A stretch of DNA of 64,000 bases, from contig DRFJ01000056.1 of the NCBI GenBank assembly GCA_011050615.1, forward strand, positions 39,570 to 103,569. The letters run 5' to 3'. The position numbers were made by a program, and so were the translations under genes. This stretch comes from Bacteroidota bacterium (GTDB lineage: Bacteria; Bacteroidota; Bacteroidia; Bacteroidales; VadinHA17). The notes under the pieces were generated by a model that made no database searches, was not told the DNA's origin, and saw nothing but the letters and a program-made list of their open reading frames with translations. Positions 35,699 to 45,252 of the stretch are shown in pieces (positions within the stretch are counted from its first letter, which is position 1; every line of letters starts with the position of its first letter).

Positions 35699-36155
35699 GG
35701 AGGCGGCGGGTAAGCCATGAATGTCTGGTATCTGGTTATGGTTTTGATATATAAATATAAACCAAGTGATTATCAATGGCAAATATTAATTGCCGGTATG
35801 GTTTCGTTTAGCTGTTGTTGAACCGAGCCGGGTGAGTCCCCGGGTTTTCGGGAGAGAATCCTGACAACTCGGCGAAGCCAATCGTTGATCTTCTATCTTA
35901 AATCAAACGGGTTAAGGGGGTGAATAATAATTTCCAAATAATGGCAGTTTGTAATGTCTTTATTATCAACATCTAGCAGCCCGGTAACGGCAATTGGTAT
36001 AATTTTATTCTAAGAGTTCACGAATTGGATATTTATTTTTTGCATAATATTAGTTTCTAAATTACTGAGATTTAGTCTGGACACTCTTGAAATGGGGGGA
36101 AGCTAATCAGGCTGGTCATTTATTTGTGTGAGTAAGGAAATTTAATTATTAAGGC
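35699..36155. other. 457-bp gap with a G+C-rich folded element
   Basis: No convincing gene. At 35823-35872 an outer stem ccgag/ctcgg encloses a hairpin ccggg/cccgg (35828-35832 with 35839-35843) in otherwise A+T-rich DNA. The 15-mer cggcgaagccaatcg at 35870-35884 recurs at 43662-43676, also between genes. I cannot assign the fold to a known RNA family. Confidence 0.4.
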
Positions 36156-36638
36156 ATGGGACTTAAACAGAACTCTCCGGAAAAATATAAATGTGACTAT
36201 TGCAATAATGACATATCAATACTGACAAAAAAATTGCAGAAACATCACACATCCGATCTCTGGATGAAACATGGACAATGTTGCGCTGCCTGCGTTGCGC
36301 CAAAAGATATTACGGGCCTTGGCAAGACCTCATTACAACAATATATAAATTACAACTCACGCGAGATGGGTAAATCCCTGCCGGGGGATCATAATACAAA
36401 TATAGCCGGGGGTCTTGCGAGGGCCGGTAAGATAGAAGAGCAGAGTGAAATAAAGATCAAAAAACTGGCGCAAGGATATATTACGGCAGGTAATATAATT
36501 GCTATATCCTGCCTGGTAACAGCTTTTATCTCCTTCTACTATGAGTTATTCACACTTGCCCTTGTTTCTTCAGTCCTCTGTCTTGCAGGAATTTTCTTAT
36601 GCCGCCTTGGCGTTTGGAAAAAATGCCGCACCCGCTAA
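36156..36638 (+). CDS. Hypothetical protein with cysteine pairs and two C-terminal helices
   Basis: 160 residues that I do not recognise. The N-terminal third has Cys-Asp-Tyr-Cys and, 28 residues on, Cys-Cys-Ala-Ala-Cys, which could bind zinc like a ribbon. The C-terminal third (about 105-155) is two hydrophobic helices ending in a basic tail. A zinc-ribbon plus two-helix layout is common in small uncharacterised membrane proteins. The start ATG at 36156 is the only good one. It lies in a sparse region between two decayed loci, so it could itself be dispensable. Confidence 0.55.
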   Translation: MGLKQNSPEKYKCDYCNNDISILTKKLQKHHTSDLWMKHGQCCAACVAPKDITGLGKTSLQQYINYNSREMGKSLPGDHNTNIAGGLARAGKIEEQSEIKIKKLAQGYITAGNIIAISCLVTAFISFYYELFTLALVSSVLCLAGIFLCRLGVWKKCRTR

Positions 36639-36657
36639 GAGGCACCCATCATAAAAA

Positions 36658-36690
36658 CTCATTCTCAGCTCATTTTCAATTCATTCTCAA
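36658..36690. repeat. Three tandem 11-bp units
   Basis: ctcattctcag, ctcattttcaa and ttcattctcaa in direct succession, just downstream of the hypothetical gene at 36156. The rest of the 270-base gap up to 36908 is A+T-rich with no gene visible. Confidence 0.6.
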
Positions 36691-36908
36691 CTTTTCTTAC
36701 ATACAACTCTCATCACTTCCCGAATGATTTATATTTAAAACTACAATCATAATTAATTACCCAAAGGTCCTGTTTTTTAAATGAAATAATATAAGTATAT
36801 TTCATCCTGGATAATACATTTTATGATCTGCAGTTTTTTTACAAAACTATGTCAGACTGTAAGGAATATCAAATTCACAAGAACAGGTAAAATCTCTAAA
36901 ACCAAATT

Positions 36909-39104
36909 ATGGATGAATTAACAATAGTATCGTCCGAAAATATTGGCAGGAATTTTATACCCTCCCAATATATTCCCGAAGGCAAAGATGAATATTTTCA
37001 GCGTAACAAGCAGGTCACCCCGCCCGGTGCAGGATGGAGACACCTGCAATCGGATGAAATTGAAAGGCTGGTAAAAAACGATAACACAGCTGATGACTGG
37101 GATGACCTCCTGGTAACCGACCAGTTTGATCCGGGGCTGATCAAGAATACGAAATTTTTCGGACTGGTAAGGATTGGCAGGCTGAGGGATGTGGTACTTC
37201 AGCACCATGATCTCAGGGTGCCTGCAGGGATAACCGACAGCCTGATTATCTCATGTGATATTGGTGATGATGTGGCTATTCATAATGTGCATTACCTGGC
37301 ACATTATATTATTGGCAACAGTTGTATCCTTTTTAATATACAGGAAATGCATACCACCGATCATGCCAAGTTCGGGAACGGGATATTAAAGGAGGGTGAA
37401 CCGGAGAATGTCCGGACCTGGATCGATTTGATGAATGAAACGGGCTGCCGCCAGGTATTGCCCTTTGATGGCATGATCACGGCAGATGCTTACCTGTGGG
37501 CAAAATACGTTGACGACCTGGCTCTCCAGGCTAATCTCAAAGAGATAACGCAGAACAGCATGGATAAGCATCGCGGTTATTACGGTACGACAGATAACCG
37601 TTGTGTGGTAAAAAATTCACTGATCCTGAAGGATGTTAAGATTGGATCAGATTGTTATATAAAGGGAGCCAATAAATTAAAAAACCTTACAATTAATTCT
37701 TCTGAAAAAGAACCCACACAGATAGGGGAGGGAGTGGAACTGGTAAACGGCATAATTGGCTATGGTTGCCATATATTTTACGGCTGCAAGGCAGTGAAAT
37801 TCATCCTGGGCAATAATTCCAACCTCAAATATGGGGCAAGATTAATAAATTCATTTCTGGGAGATAATTCGACAATTTCATGTTGTGAAGTGCTAAATAA
37901 CCTAATCTTCCCCGCCCATGAACAGCATCATAATAATTCCTTCCTTGTCGCCTCGGTAGTAATGGGGCAGAGTAATATTGCTGCCGGTGCAACAATAGGT
38001 TCCAATCATAACAGCAGGGCTAATGATAACGAAATACAGGCCGGACGCGGATTCTGGCCGGGATTGTGTACCAGCCTCAAGCATTCAAGCCGCTTTGCCT
38101 CCTTTGTTTTGCTGTCAAAGGCTGACTATCCGGCCGAACTGGATATTCCACTGCCTTTTTCACTGCTCAACAATAATGTGACAAAAGACAGGCTGGAAGT
38201 GATGCCCGCATTCTGGTGGCTGTATAATATGTATGCCCTGGCACGTAATTCATGGAAATTCAAGACCCGTGATAAAAGAAAAAATAAAGTACAAAACATT
38301 GAATTTGATGCATTTGCGCCAGACACCATAGAAGAAATAATTCATGCAAGGAGATTACTGGAGATATGGACCGCAAAGGCAAGCCCCGGGTCGGAAGGTC
38401 TGAAAAATGATGATGTACTGGCAGCGATGGGACGCAAATTGCTGTCGGGGGAAGAAGATGTGATTAACGGACTGGAAGTGCTGGGTGAAGACATGGAAAA
38501 TACAAAGAGAAAGGTCCTTGTCCTTAAGCCTTATAAAGCATATCATGCCTACGGCGACATGCTGCATAATTATGCGGTGAAGAACCTCATTGCATATATA
38601 AACGCTAATCCGCAACACGACTTCAGGAAAATGGTCAGTGATCTGAAAAATAAAAGATATACGGAATGGATTAATCTTGGCGGACAGATCATAAAGAAGA
38701 GTGATGTGGACAGGCTACGTTCTGATATTGGCAAGGGGCAACTGAAAACATGGGAAGAGATCCATAAGAGGTATGATAAGCTATGGATGAAATATCATGT
38801 TGACAAGCAAAAACATGCATATGCAGTACTTTGTGAATTATATGAAACGGAAAACCTGACAATATCACAATGGAAATCAGCCCTTGATAAGGCAGTTAAA
38901 ATACAGCAGTTTATAAGTGACCAGGTGTATTTTACAAGAAAGAAGGATTATGATAATACTTTCCGTCAGGCTACATACCGGAATATGGATGAAATGACAG
39001 CCGCAATAGGTAAGGTTGATGAAAACAGCTTTATTATCCAGGTAAGGAAGGAAACAGAGGAGTTCAGGAGCATGGTAGAAAAAGTAATGAAAAGAGTATC
39101 ATAG
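36909..39104 (+). CDS. DUF4954 family protein (left-handed beta-helix, nucleotidyltransferase-like)
   Basis: 731 residues, normal for DUF4954. After an N-terminal region with Leu-Gln-Ser-Asp-Glu-Ile-Glu, hexapeptide-like rungs occupy about 75-150 and 230-390 (many Asn/Gly, Ile-Gly-x-x-x-x-Ile steps, Asn-His-Asn-Ser-Arg-Ala-Asn-Asp). The C-terminal 300 residues are mostly helical. The family is nearly confined to Bacteroidetes and spirochaetes and is functionally uncharacterised; the beta-helix resembles sugar-nucleotide acyl- and pyrophosphorylases. No signal peptide, so it is cytoplasmic. It stands alone. Confidence 0.85.
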   Translation: MDELTIVSSENIGRNFIPSQYIPEGKDEYFQRNKQVTPPGAGWRHLQSDEIERLVKNDNTADDWDDLLVTDQFDPGLIKNTKFFGLVRIGRLRDVVLQHHDLRVPAGITDSLIISCDIGDDVAIHNVHYLAHYIIGNSCILFNIQEMHTTDHAKFGNGILKEGEPENVRTWIDLMNETGCRQVLPFDGMITADAYLWAKYVDDLALQANLKEITQNSMDKHRGYYGTTDNRCVVKNSLILKDVKIGSDCYIKGANKLKNLTINSSEKEPTQIGEGVELVNGIIGYGCHIFYGCKAVKFILGNNSNLKYGARLINSFLGDNSTISCCEVLNNLIFPAHEQHHNNSFLVASVVMGQSNIAAGATIGSNHNSRANDNEIQAGRGFWPGLCTSLKHSSRFASFVLLSKADYPAELDIPLPFSLLNNNVTKDRLEVMPAFWWLYNMYALARNSWKFKTRDKRKNKVQNIEFDAFAPDTIEEIIHARRLLEIWTAKASPGSEGLKNDDVLAAMGRKLLSGEEDVINGLEVLGEDMENTKRKVLVLKPYKAYHAYGDMLHNYAVKNLIAYINANPQHDFRKMVSDLKNKRYTEWINLGGQIIKKSDVDRLRSDIGKGQLKTWEEIHKRYDKLWMKYHVDKQKHAYAVLCELYETENLTISQWKSALDKAVKIQQFISDQVYFTRKKDYDNTFRQATYRNMDEMTAAIGKVDENSFIIQVRKETEEFRSMVEKVMKRVS

Positions 39105-39366
39105 TTGTTGATTAGTTGAAAAGTGTAAGCATTAAACCGGGATTTTGGCAGATGGTTTTTTCATACGAAGCCATTCAATCCCAATCCGCTACTCCTGCAG
39201 ATACTATGAATTTCATTACTTCGGCAGCCGGGACCTCTGTTTCCCTGAAATATTTTTTCGGGACAAGGAATGATTCATCTTACCAGTTGTATGAGTGCGG
39301 GAAGCAGACTGCAACCTTATCTTTTTCATGATGATATATCTCAATATGAATAAACCTTCTCCGTAC

Positions 39367-40060
39367 TCAGCGTTCATTAGTCAGTTCCGGCATGTCTATT
39401 TCCTCTCCCCATACATACTTGCCGAACCACTGCCAGTTGTGCCACATTGCAGCAGGTCGCTCTTTCGGTTTGGTAATGCCATGACCGAATCCTTTATATA
39501 CTATTAGCTTTGTATCAACACCGATATCCTGTAACCCCTGGTACAGTTCATATGTTTGGCATTGGAACCCTTTTGTCAAATTCACCATGCTGGATAAGGG
39601 TGGGAGTACTGGCATTATTTATATTTGTCATGGGTGAAGTCTTGCGGTATATCTCTTCATTCTCCCACGGGGTAGCCTTCATCTTCCTCACCTGCGTATG
39701 CCATAGTGTTTCCATCTTTTGAAATAGATAATCCATATATCCTCGGAGGGTAATCAAGCACTCTTTCTACCCTGCCGTTATCAGGATTCATAAGGAACAA
39801 TGGCCTTATTGTTTTTTGATATGCAGTGGCATATATTCCTTTATCGGTCCATATCATTCCCGGGAGGTTTTCATCGAAGTCCTTACCCAGTCAGTCCGGG
39901 TAAGGGTAAATAGTACCTGACTTACATCGGAGGATATTACGGGAGCACCTGCACTTTGCAGGGATAAGACCTGTTCAAAGGAAGGTACAATCTTTTCATC
40001 CTGGGCATTCATATAACATGCAAATAACATTATGATGACCGGTAATACTATCTTTTTCAT
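39367..40060 (-). pseudogene. Relic of an S9 prolyl-oligopeptidase-type peptidase
   Basis: Pieces of one gene remain in different frames. From the ATG at 40060 a signal peptide and the start of the propeller (Val-Pro-Ser-Phe-Glu-Gln-Val-Leu-Ser-Leu) run to about 39854. A propeller blade (Asn-Pro-Asp-Asn-Gly-Arg-Val) follows in another frame at 39857-39657. Then comes the catalytic-domain end, with the acid (Gly-Glu-Phe-Asp-Lys-Arg-Val-Pro) near 39560 and the His (Gly-Phe-Gly-His-Gly-Ile) near 39480 in two more frames. About 230 of an expected 650-850 codons survive, and the Gly-x-Ser-x-Gly nucleophile region is gone, so it cannot be active. Confidence 0.85.
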
Positions 40061-40092
40061 TATGGCACGGGTATTTGTCAATAAGAGGCAAG

Positions 40093-40194
40093 TCAAGGAA
40101 ATCCTTTGGATAAAACAACTATGTAACAAAATCCTGCAATTATTACAATACTAACATAGGTGGCGATCTTCCAGATGTTTGACGGAGAAGACAT
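40093..40194 (-). other. Possible C-terminal remnant of a membrane protein
   Basis: A minus-strand frame open from within the tricorn gene's 3' end down to a TGA at 40093. Its last 33 codons, after an ATG at 40194, encode Ile-Trp-Lys-Ile-Ala-Thr-Tyr followed by a hydrophobic helix and Ser-Lys-Gly-Phe-Pro. It looks like the tail of a transporter, but I cannot name the family, and it may be chance. Confidence 0.25.
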
Positions 40195-40298
40195 CTCTAT
40201 TTTTTGATCCTTAGCTGGAGGATCTGTTTTCTTTACTCCTTCCAGAAGTTGAATGGACCACCAGGCATTTAACTTTAATTTTGTGCCTCTGCTTCCTG

Positions 40299-43200
40299 CT
40301 ATTTCCTCACCCGTACCGGGTATGGCGGTCTTTCGGGTTCGACGGGCGGATTCTTTTTCAACTCTTCCAGTGCAATTTCAATTGCTTTCTCGAGCTGGGG
40401 ATCGTTTCCTTTGATAACTTCAGCTGGCCATTGCTCAACTTCAATATCAGGTGGCACCCCAACATTCTCAACGATGAAGCCCTCGTTGGTCCATATAGCC
40501 AGGTTTGGTGAAGTAACCGATGCCCCGTCAATGAATTCCGGGAATCCAAGCACGCCGACCAGCCCTCCCCAGGTGCGTTTGCCTACCAGTGTACCTACCT
40601 TGAATTTTCTGAACATCCATGGCAACATATCACCACCTGATCCGGCAGTTTCGTCAATAATCATAACCTTGGGGCCCTGTATAGAGGCACTTGGGGTTTT
40701 AAGGTCTTTGCCATAACGGAAATTCCAGTGGGACTGGTACGGCCTGAGCAGTATATCAATATAGTAATCGGCAATTGAACCACCGCCATTAAAGCGCTCG
40801 TCAATTATTATTGCCTTCTTTTTAGCCTGCGGGAAAAAGTAACGCTTGAAATATTCGTGACCGGCCCCGGCAGTATTTGGTACATAAACATAGGCAACCT
40901 GGCCGCCGGTAGCCTCATTTACTTTCTTCAGGTTACCTTCAACCCAGTCACGGTTCCTGAGTGCTGATTCATTATTTACCGGGACTACCTTTACTTCTCT
41001 TGATCCCGGATAATCAGGGTTGGGGCCAATTGTAAGTTCAACAATTTTACCGGCAGTATTCTCAAAATAACTGTAAATATTCTGATCTGCGGTCAGGTCT
41101 TTCCCGTTAACAGCCAGTATATAATCACCAACCTTAGCATTTATGCCCGGCTCCGTCATAGGGGAGCGCAGGTCGGGGTTCCAGTTCAATCCACCATAAA
41201 TCTTCTTCAGGCGGTACCTGTTATTCGAGATTTCGTAGTCCACTCCCAGCAGTCCGCCACTCACACGCTCCGGTTCACCGAGTTGTTCACCCGCTCCCTG
41301 CAGACGGTGGTGGCCCACGGATAATTCACTGCACATCCACTGGATGACCCGGTTAAGATCATTTCTGCAGGAAAGATCCGGAAGGAACTGTGAATACTTT
41401 TCCTTCATGGCTGCCCAGTCGGCGCCATGCATGCCAGGATCGTAGAAATAATCCCTGTTTATCCTCCAGGCCTCGTCAAAAATATGCGGCCACTCTGCCA
41501 GCGGATCAATCTTAACCTGGAGGGAAGCTGTGTTTATTATACCCTTCCCTGGCTCGGGCTTCGATCCTGTACCGCTTATGCCATAGGTCCTTCCTTTCCT
41601 GTAGAACATCTTTTTGCCATCAGCTGATATCTCATAGTTGTCAAGGCTCATAACTTCCTTATCCTTCTTTTCCTTTATATCATACATATGCAGTGTGCTT
41701 TCACCTCCGTACGTTACAGGCCTCATGATATAGAATACCTTACCCTCTTCGCCGACTCCCAGACCGGTATAGTTTCCGGCATCCACAGGCAGTGCAACAA
41801 TACGTTCCTGCAGCCCTGCCAGGTCAATTTTCATATCATCAGCTTTTTGCTTATCTTCATTTTTACCCTTCCTGTCCGGCTTCCCTTCAGGTTCAGCCCC
41901 GGAAATTTTTTCATCTTCAACCTTTTCTTCATCACTTTCTTTTGCGAAAGGGTTTACCAGGTCTTTCTGAAGGGTAACGAGATATATTGAAGAGGTGGCT
42001 GACATATCCGCATTCGACATGTCAAACCAGTTCACAACCGGACCGGCATCAGTTGATGCAAAGAAAAACAGGTATTTACCCCCGGCATCGAAAACAGGCT
42101 CTGAAGCATCGCTCATGCCATCGGAAACGGGATATGACTTTTCCTGTTCTAATGAATAGATGAATACCTGTCTGAAGTGTGATTCAAGGACCCTGGTATA
42201 AGTCAGCCATTTTGAATCTTTCGACCATGAACCGAAAAGTTCCCTGAAAACCCCGGGGATATACATCTCATCCGAATCGATTTTTTTTACTTCACCTGAT
42301 TCAATATTTATAATATACAGGCTCCTGCTATTATCAACACAGGCAATATTTTTGCTGTCAGGCGACCAGTGCGGATAAGCATAGAATCCTGCCCCGTTCA
42401 GTTTGTAAGTCTTTGCTTCTCCCGATCCGTCCTGGGATTTGATATGAAGCATGTATTCTCCTGAAGCATCTGAGAAATAAGCTATAGATTTGCCGTCGGG
42501 TGACCATGCAGGATATTTCTCATGTGTCCCAGGGGTAAGGGTAATATTTCTTGGGTCACCCTTTTCAGCCGGGACAGTCATTATATCGCCCCGGAAATCA
42601 AATACCACCCGGGCACCTGTAGGCGAAATACCTGAGCTTCTGATATACTGGCTGCCTGAAATATACCGGGGTCTTAGTTCAAGCAGGTCAGTTGCTATGC
42701 CTGCTGTTATCTTTTCAGATGATTTTGTATTTAAATTATAATGATGTAAATACCCGGCCTGCTCAAATATTATCCGGCCGTTCCCATGCGTTGCTTTTAT
42801 AATCGGGAAATCTGAAAAATAAGTTAATTGCTCGATATCTTTTGTGTCAGTATTATATGCGTAAAGATTGAATTCACCATTACGGTCACTTCTGAAATAA
42901 ATCCTGTCTCCAATCCACATTGGATCTGTATCATTACATCTCTCTTCCGGTTGTGGTATCTTTTCCACGGAATGATCTTCGAATGAAAATATCCAGATTG
43001 TAGCCACAGTACCACCCCTGTAATTTTTCCACTGAGCATACCTCCCCGGTATAGGGGTATATGCCATGTGTGTACCATTAGGTGAATATGATGCACACCA
43101 GCCATTAGGAATCACAAGACGGGTAGGGAAGCCTCCGTTGACCGGGACAGTAAAAAACTGCATATAGCGGTTTGTATGAACCTCCCTCCGGGATACAAAG

Positions 43201-43583
43201 AGAACCGCTGAACCATCAGGTGTAAATCCCCTGACAATATCTGCGCCGGGGTGCCAGGTAAGTCTTTTCGGCACACCACCTTCAATCGGGACTATGAATA
43301 CATCGGTATTTCCATCATATTGCGCACTGAAAGCAATGTGCTTCCCGTCAGGAGAAAATACAGGATCGGATTCCACTCCTTCATCAATTGTTAGGCGCCG
43401 GGGGAATGTGCCATCAAGATTGGCGATCCAGAGATCATTGGCATATACAAAAGCTATGTTCTCCTGACTTACGGCAGGTTGAGACAGTAACCTTGTATCT
43501 TTAGTGTCAACTCCGTTAGAAGTACCTGATATCAGCAAAAAGGGAATCAGGATAAATAGTAATTTTCTGAATTTATTTTTCAT
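40299..43583 (-). CDS. Tricorn protease homologue (S41B), second copy
   Basis: 1094 residues from the ATG at 43583, with a signal peptide (about 1-24). Same order as the copy at 16.5 kb: propeller with Tyr-Pro-x-Trp-Ser-Pro-Asp-Gly-Lys blades, a charged linker near 560-600, PDZ near 780-850 (Gly-Asp-Tyr-Ile-Leu-Ala-Val-Asn-Gly) and catalytic Gly-Ser-Gly-Gly-Asp near 985. The two proteins are clearly paralogous along their whole length but well diverged, so the duplication is old. The 28 bases upstream of the start resemble those upstream of the S9 relic. It should be an exported peptide-trimming protease. Confidence 0.93.
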   Translation of the reverse strand: MKNKFRKLLFILIPFLLISGTSNGVDTKDTRLLSQPAVSQENIAFVYANDLWIANLDGTFPRRLTIDEGVESDPVFSPDGKHIAFSAQYDGNTDVFIVPIEGGVPKRLTWHPGADIVRGFTPDGSAVLFVSRREVHTNRYMQFFTVPVNGGFPTRLVIPNGWCASYSPNGTHMAYTPIPGRYAQWKNYRGGTVATIWIFSFEDHSVEKIPQPEERCNDTDPMWIGDRIYFRSDRNGEFNLYAYNTDTKDIEQLTYFSDFPIIKATHGNGRIIFEQAGYLHHYNLNTKSSEKITAGIATDLLELRPRYISGSQYIRSSGISPTGARVVFDFRGDIMTVPAEKGDPRNITLTPGTHEKYPAWSPDGKSIAYFSDASGEYMLHIKSQDGSGEAKTYKLNGAGFYAYPHWSPDSKNIACVDNSRSLYIINIESGEVKKIDSDEMYIPGVFRELFGSWSKDSKWLTYTRVLESHFRQVFIYSLEQEKSYPVSDGMSDASEPVFDAGGKYLFFFASTDAGPVVNWFDMSNADMSATSSIYLVTLQKDLVNPFAKESDEEKVEDEKISGAEPEGKPDRKGKNEDKQKADDMKIDLAGLQERIVALPVDAGNYTGLGVGEEGKVFYIMRPVTYGGESTLHMYDIKEKKDKEVMSLDNYEISADGKKMFYRKGRTYGISGTGSKPEPGKGIINTASLQVKIDPLAEWPHIFDEAWRINRDYFYDPGMHGADWAAMKEKYSQFLPDLSCRNDLNRVIQWMCSELSVGHHRLQGAGEQLGEPERVSGGLLGVDYEISNNRYRLKKIYGGLNWNPDLRSPMTEPGINAKVGDYILAVNGKDLTADQNIYSYFENTAGKIVELTIGPNPDYPGSREVKVVPVNNESALRNRDWVEGNLKKVNEATGGQVAYVYVPNTAGAGHEYFKRYFFPQAKKKAIIIDERFNGGGSIADYYIDILLRPYQSHWNFRYGKDLKTPSASIQGPKVMIIDETAGSGGDMLPWMFRKFKVGTLVGKRTWGGLVGVLGFPEFIDGASVTSPNLAIWTNEGFIVENVGVPPDIEVEQWPAEVIKGNDPQLEKAIEIALEELKKNPPVEPERPPYPVRVRK

Positions 43584-43923
43584 TATAGTCAGGGTATTTG
43601 TTAACAAGCGACAAATTACAATTTTGTAAAATGAAAATCAAAACAATTTTGATTACGAATGCGGCGAAGCCAATCGGGATAATACATAGTCCTTATAAAC
43701 CATGTCGCAACCCAGTCTCCCCCGGCTTAATCGTTCCCCCTCCCTGACCACGACCTGCTCGTGAGGTTTTGCCTTCATTACAGTCTGGTAAAATGTTCTT
43801 CGCTTCCTTCAGGTTTTCAACCGAATTATAACCAGTGTTAAACGCAGTTTTCCAGTTGTTGATTATGTTTGCGACAGTTATTTATTTTGAGTAATATTAT
43901 ATTTCCATAAATACAGCGGCGAG
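43584..43923. other. 340-bp gap with a possible gene remnant
   Basis: On the minus strand, 43881-43693 is open (62 codons, no start). Within it Gly-Tyr-Asn-Ser-Val-Glu-Asn-Leu-Lys-Glu-Ala is close, also at DNA level, to [11 protein letters not shown] in the lysS tail at about 45285-45320. The rest does not match lysS. The 15-mer at 43662-43676 is shared with 35870-35884. No intact gene seen. Confidence 0.4.
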
Positions 43924-45252
43924 ATGAAAAAAGGTATTTGCATTATAATATTCTTCTTATCCCTTCTGGCAACGGACACCTTCTCATGTACGATAATAAT
44001 GGTAAGAGGTAATGGTGTAGCTATCGCAGGCAGTAATGAGGATTTTTTCAGTCCGTTAACTTTGATGTGGTACATTCCGGCTTCTGAGAAATATTATGCA
44101 AGAGTATGCTTCGGGTTCAATATGATTATGAATTCAACACAGGGTGGAATGAACGAGCACGGGCTGTTTGTGGACGGGAATTCTCTTGGAAACCAGGGGT
44201 GGAAGCCGGATAAAAACAAAAAGAGTATCATTGGTTCTATCCTGGATCAGTTACTGGCAACCTGCAGAAGTGTTGAAGAGGTTAAGGATTTTTTCAGGGA
44301 TCACAATTGCCCGGCCCTTGATGTGGCAAGAATACCTGTTATGGATAAATCCGGTGCATCTATGATAGTAGAATGGTATAATGGTGAAGTTGTATTCCTG
44401 GAAACGGAGAAGGATTACCAGATATCTACGAATTTTGTTGGCTCAAAATATGTTGGTCAGGAGAAGCCTTGCCGGAGATATAATACAGCTGATAAATTAC
44501 TGAGTCAGCAATCATCTTTTTCAGTAAATACTGTTCAGAAAGCCCTTGACGAGACTCATGTTGAAGGGCCGGGATCCATAACTCTGTATAGTTTTATCTG
44601 TAATCTTAAGTCAGGAGATATTTATGTATACAATTTTCATGATTTTTCCAATCTCAGGAAATTTAATTTCAGCGAGGAAATTAAAAAAGGACAACATTTC
44701 CAGTACATGGCTGAGGTATTCACAGAGAGGAGTCCTGCCTATAATAAGTTTATTCAGGACGGGCCTTTGGAGCTGGTAAATATGGGTTTAAGAACCAGCA
44801 GATTCCAGGCTACTATTTTTTATCAGGTACTTAAGGCCAATTATCCCAGAGTATTTGAGCGGGAGATTGGTCCGGAATTGCTCAGTGAGCTTGCATCCGG
44901 ACTCCTTACTGAGGGGAGGGTGGAAGATGCAATATTCTTCCTGGAAAGAAACGCCAGTGATTTTACCGGTATTCCATCAGTTCATTATGAACTGGCACAA
45001 ATATATCACAAGACAGACAATAGAGAGAAAGCTATTAAAGAATATAAACTTACTCTGGAACTTGATCCGGAACATGAAGGTGCCAGGAAAGCTCTGGACA
45101 TGATTATGAGTCACGGCACTGCCCGCCGAAGCCCGCAGGGCGAAAGTGGGAGCCTATGCTCCAGCACCCGGTTACCCGGTACCTATTTAAGCCATTCCGC
45201 CACCTGCTCAGGGCTCAGTCCCGGCAGGTCAAGCTTGTTCTTTTTCTTGTAG
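43924..45252 (+). CDS. C45-type Ntn hydrolase (linear amide hydrolase-like) with TPR tail
   Basis: 442 residues as read. Signal peptide 1-21 is followed directly by Cys22 (Cys-Thr-Ile-Ile-Met-Val), which would become the N-terminal nucleophile after cleavage, as in C45/choloylglycine-hydrolase-like enzymes; the Gly-Ser-Asn-Glu-Asp and Gly-Met-Asn-Glu-His-Gly-Leu motifs agree. It should hydrolyse a linear amide or small peptide outside the cytoplasm. Residues about 310-395 form tetratricopeptide-like helices. The last 45 residues (from about 45115) are Arg/Ser/Gly-rich, derive from a short repeat and from the antisense of lysS, and are probably not original. It overlaps lysS by 70 bases tail to tail. 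Confidence 0.8.
   Translation: MKKGICIIIFFLSLLATDTFSCTIIMVRGNGVAIAGSNEDFFSPLTLMWYIPASEKYYARVCFGFNMIMNSTQGGMNEHGLFVDGNSLGNQGWKPDKNKKSIIGSILDQLLATCRSVEEVKDFFRDHNCPALDVARIPVMDKSGASMIVEWYNGEVVFLETEKDYQISTNFVGSKYVGQEKPCRRYNTADKLLSQQSSFSVNTVQKALDETHVEGPGSITLYSFICNLKSGDIYVYNFHDFSNLRKFNFSEEIKKGQHFQYMAEVFTERSPAYNKFIQDGPLELVNMGLRTSRFQATIFYQVLKANYPRVFEREIGPELLSELASGLLTEGRVEDAIFFLERNASDFTGIPSVHYELAQIYHKTDNREKAIKEYKLTLELDPEHEGARKALDMIMSHGTARRSPQGESGSLCSSTRLPGTYLSHSATCSGLSPGRSSLFFFL

Noticed and set aside
35823..35872. Folded element considered as a cobalamin riboswitch or group II intron domain
   Set aside because: It lacks the B12-box and a convincing domain V, and no suitable gene or reverse transcriptase follows.
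39116..39331. 71-codon plus-strand open frame between the DUF4954 gene and the S9 relic
   Set aside because: No family resemblance, poor start, and composition unlike a gene; probably chance in decayed DNA.
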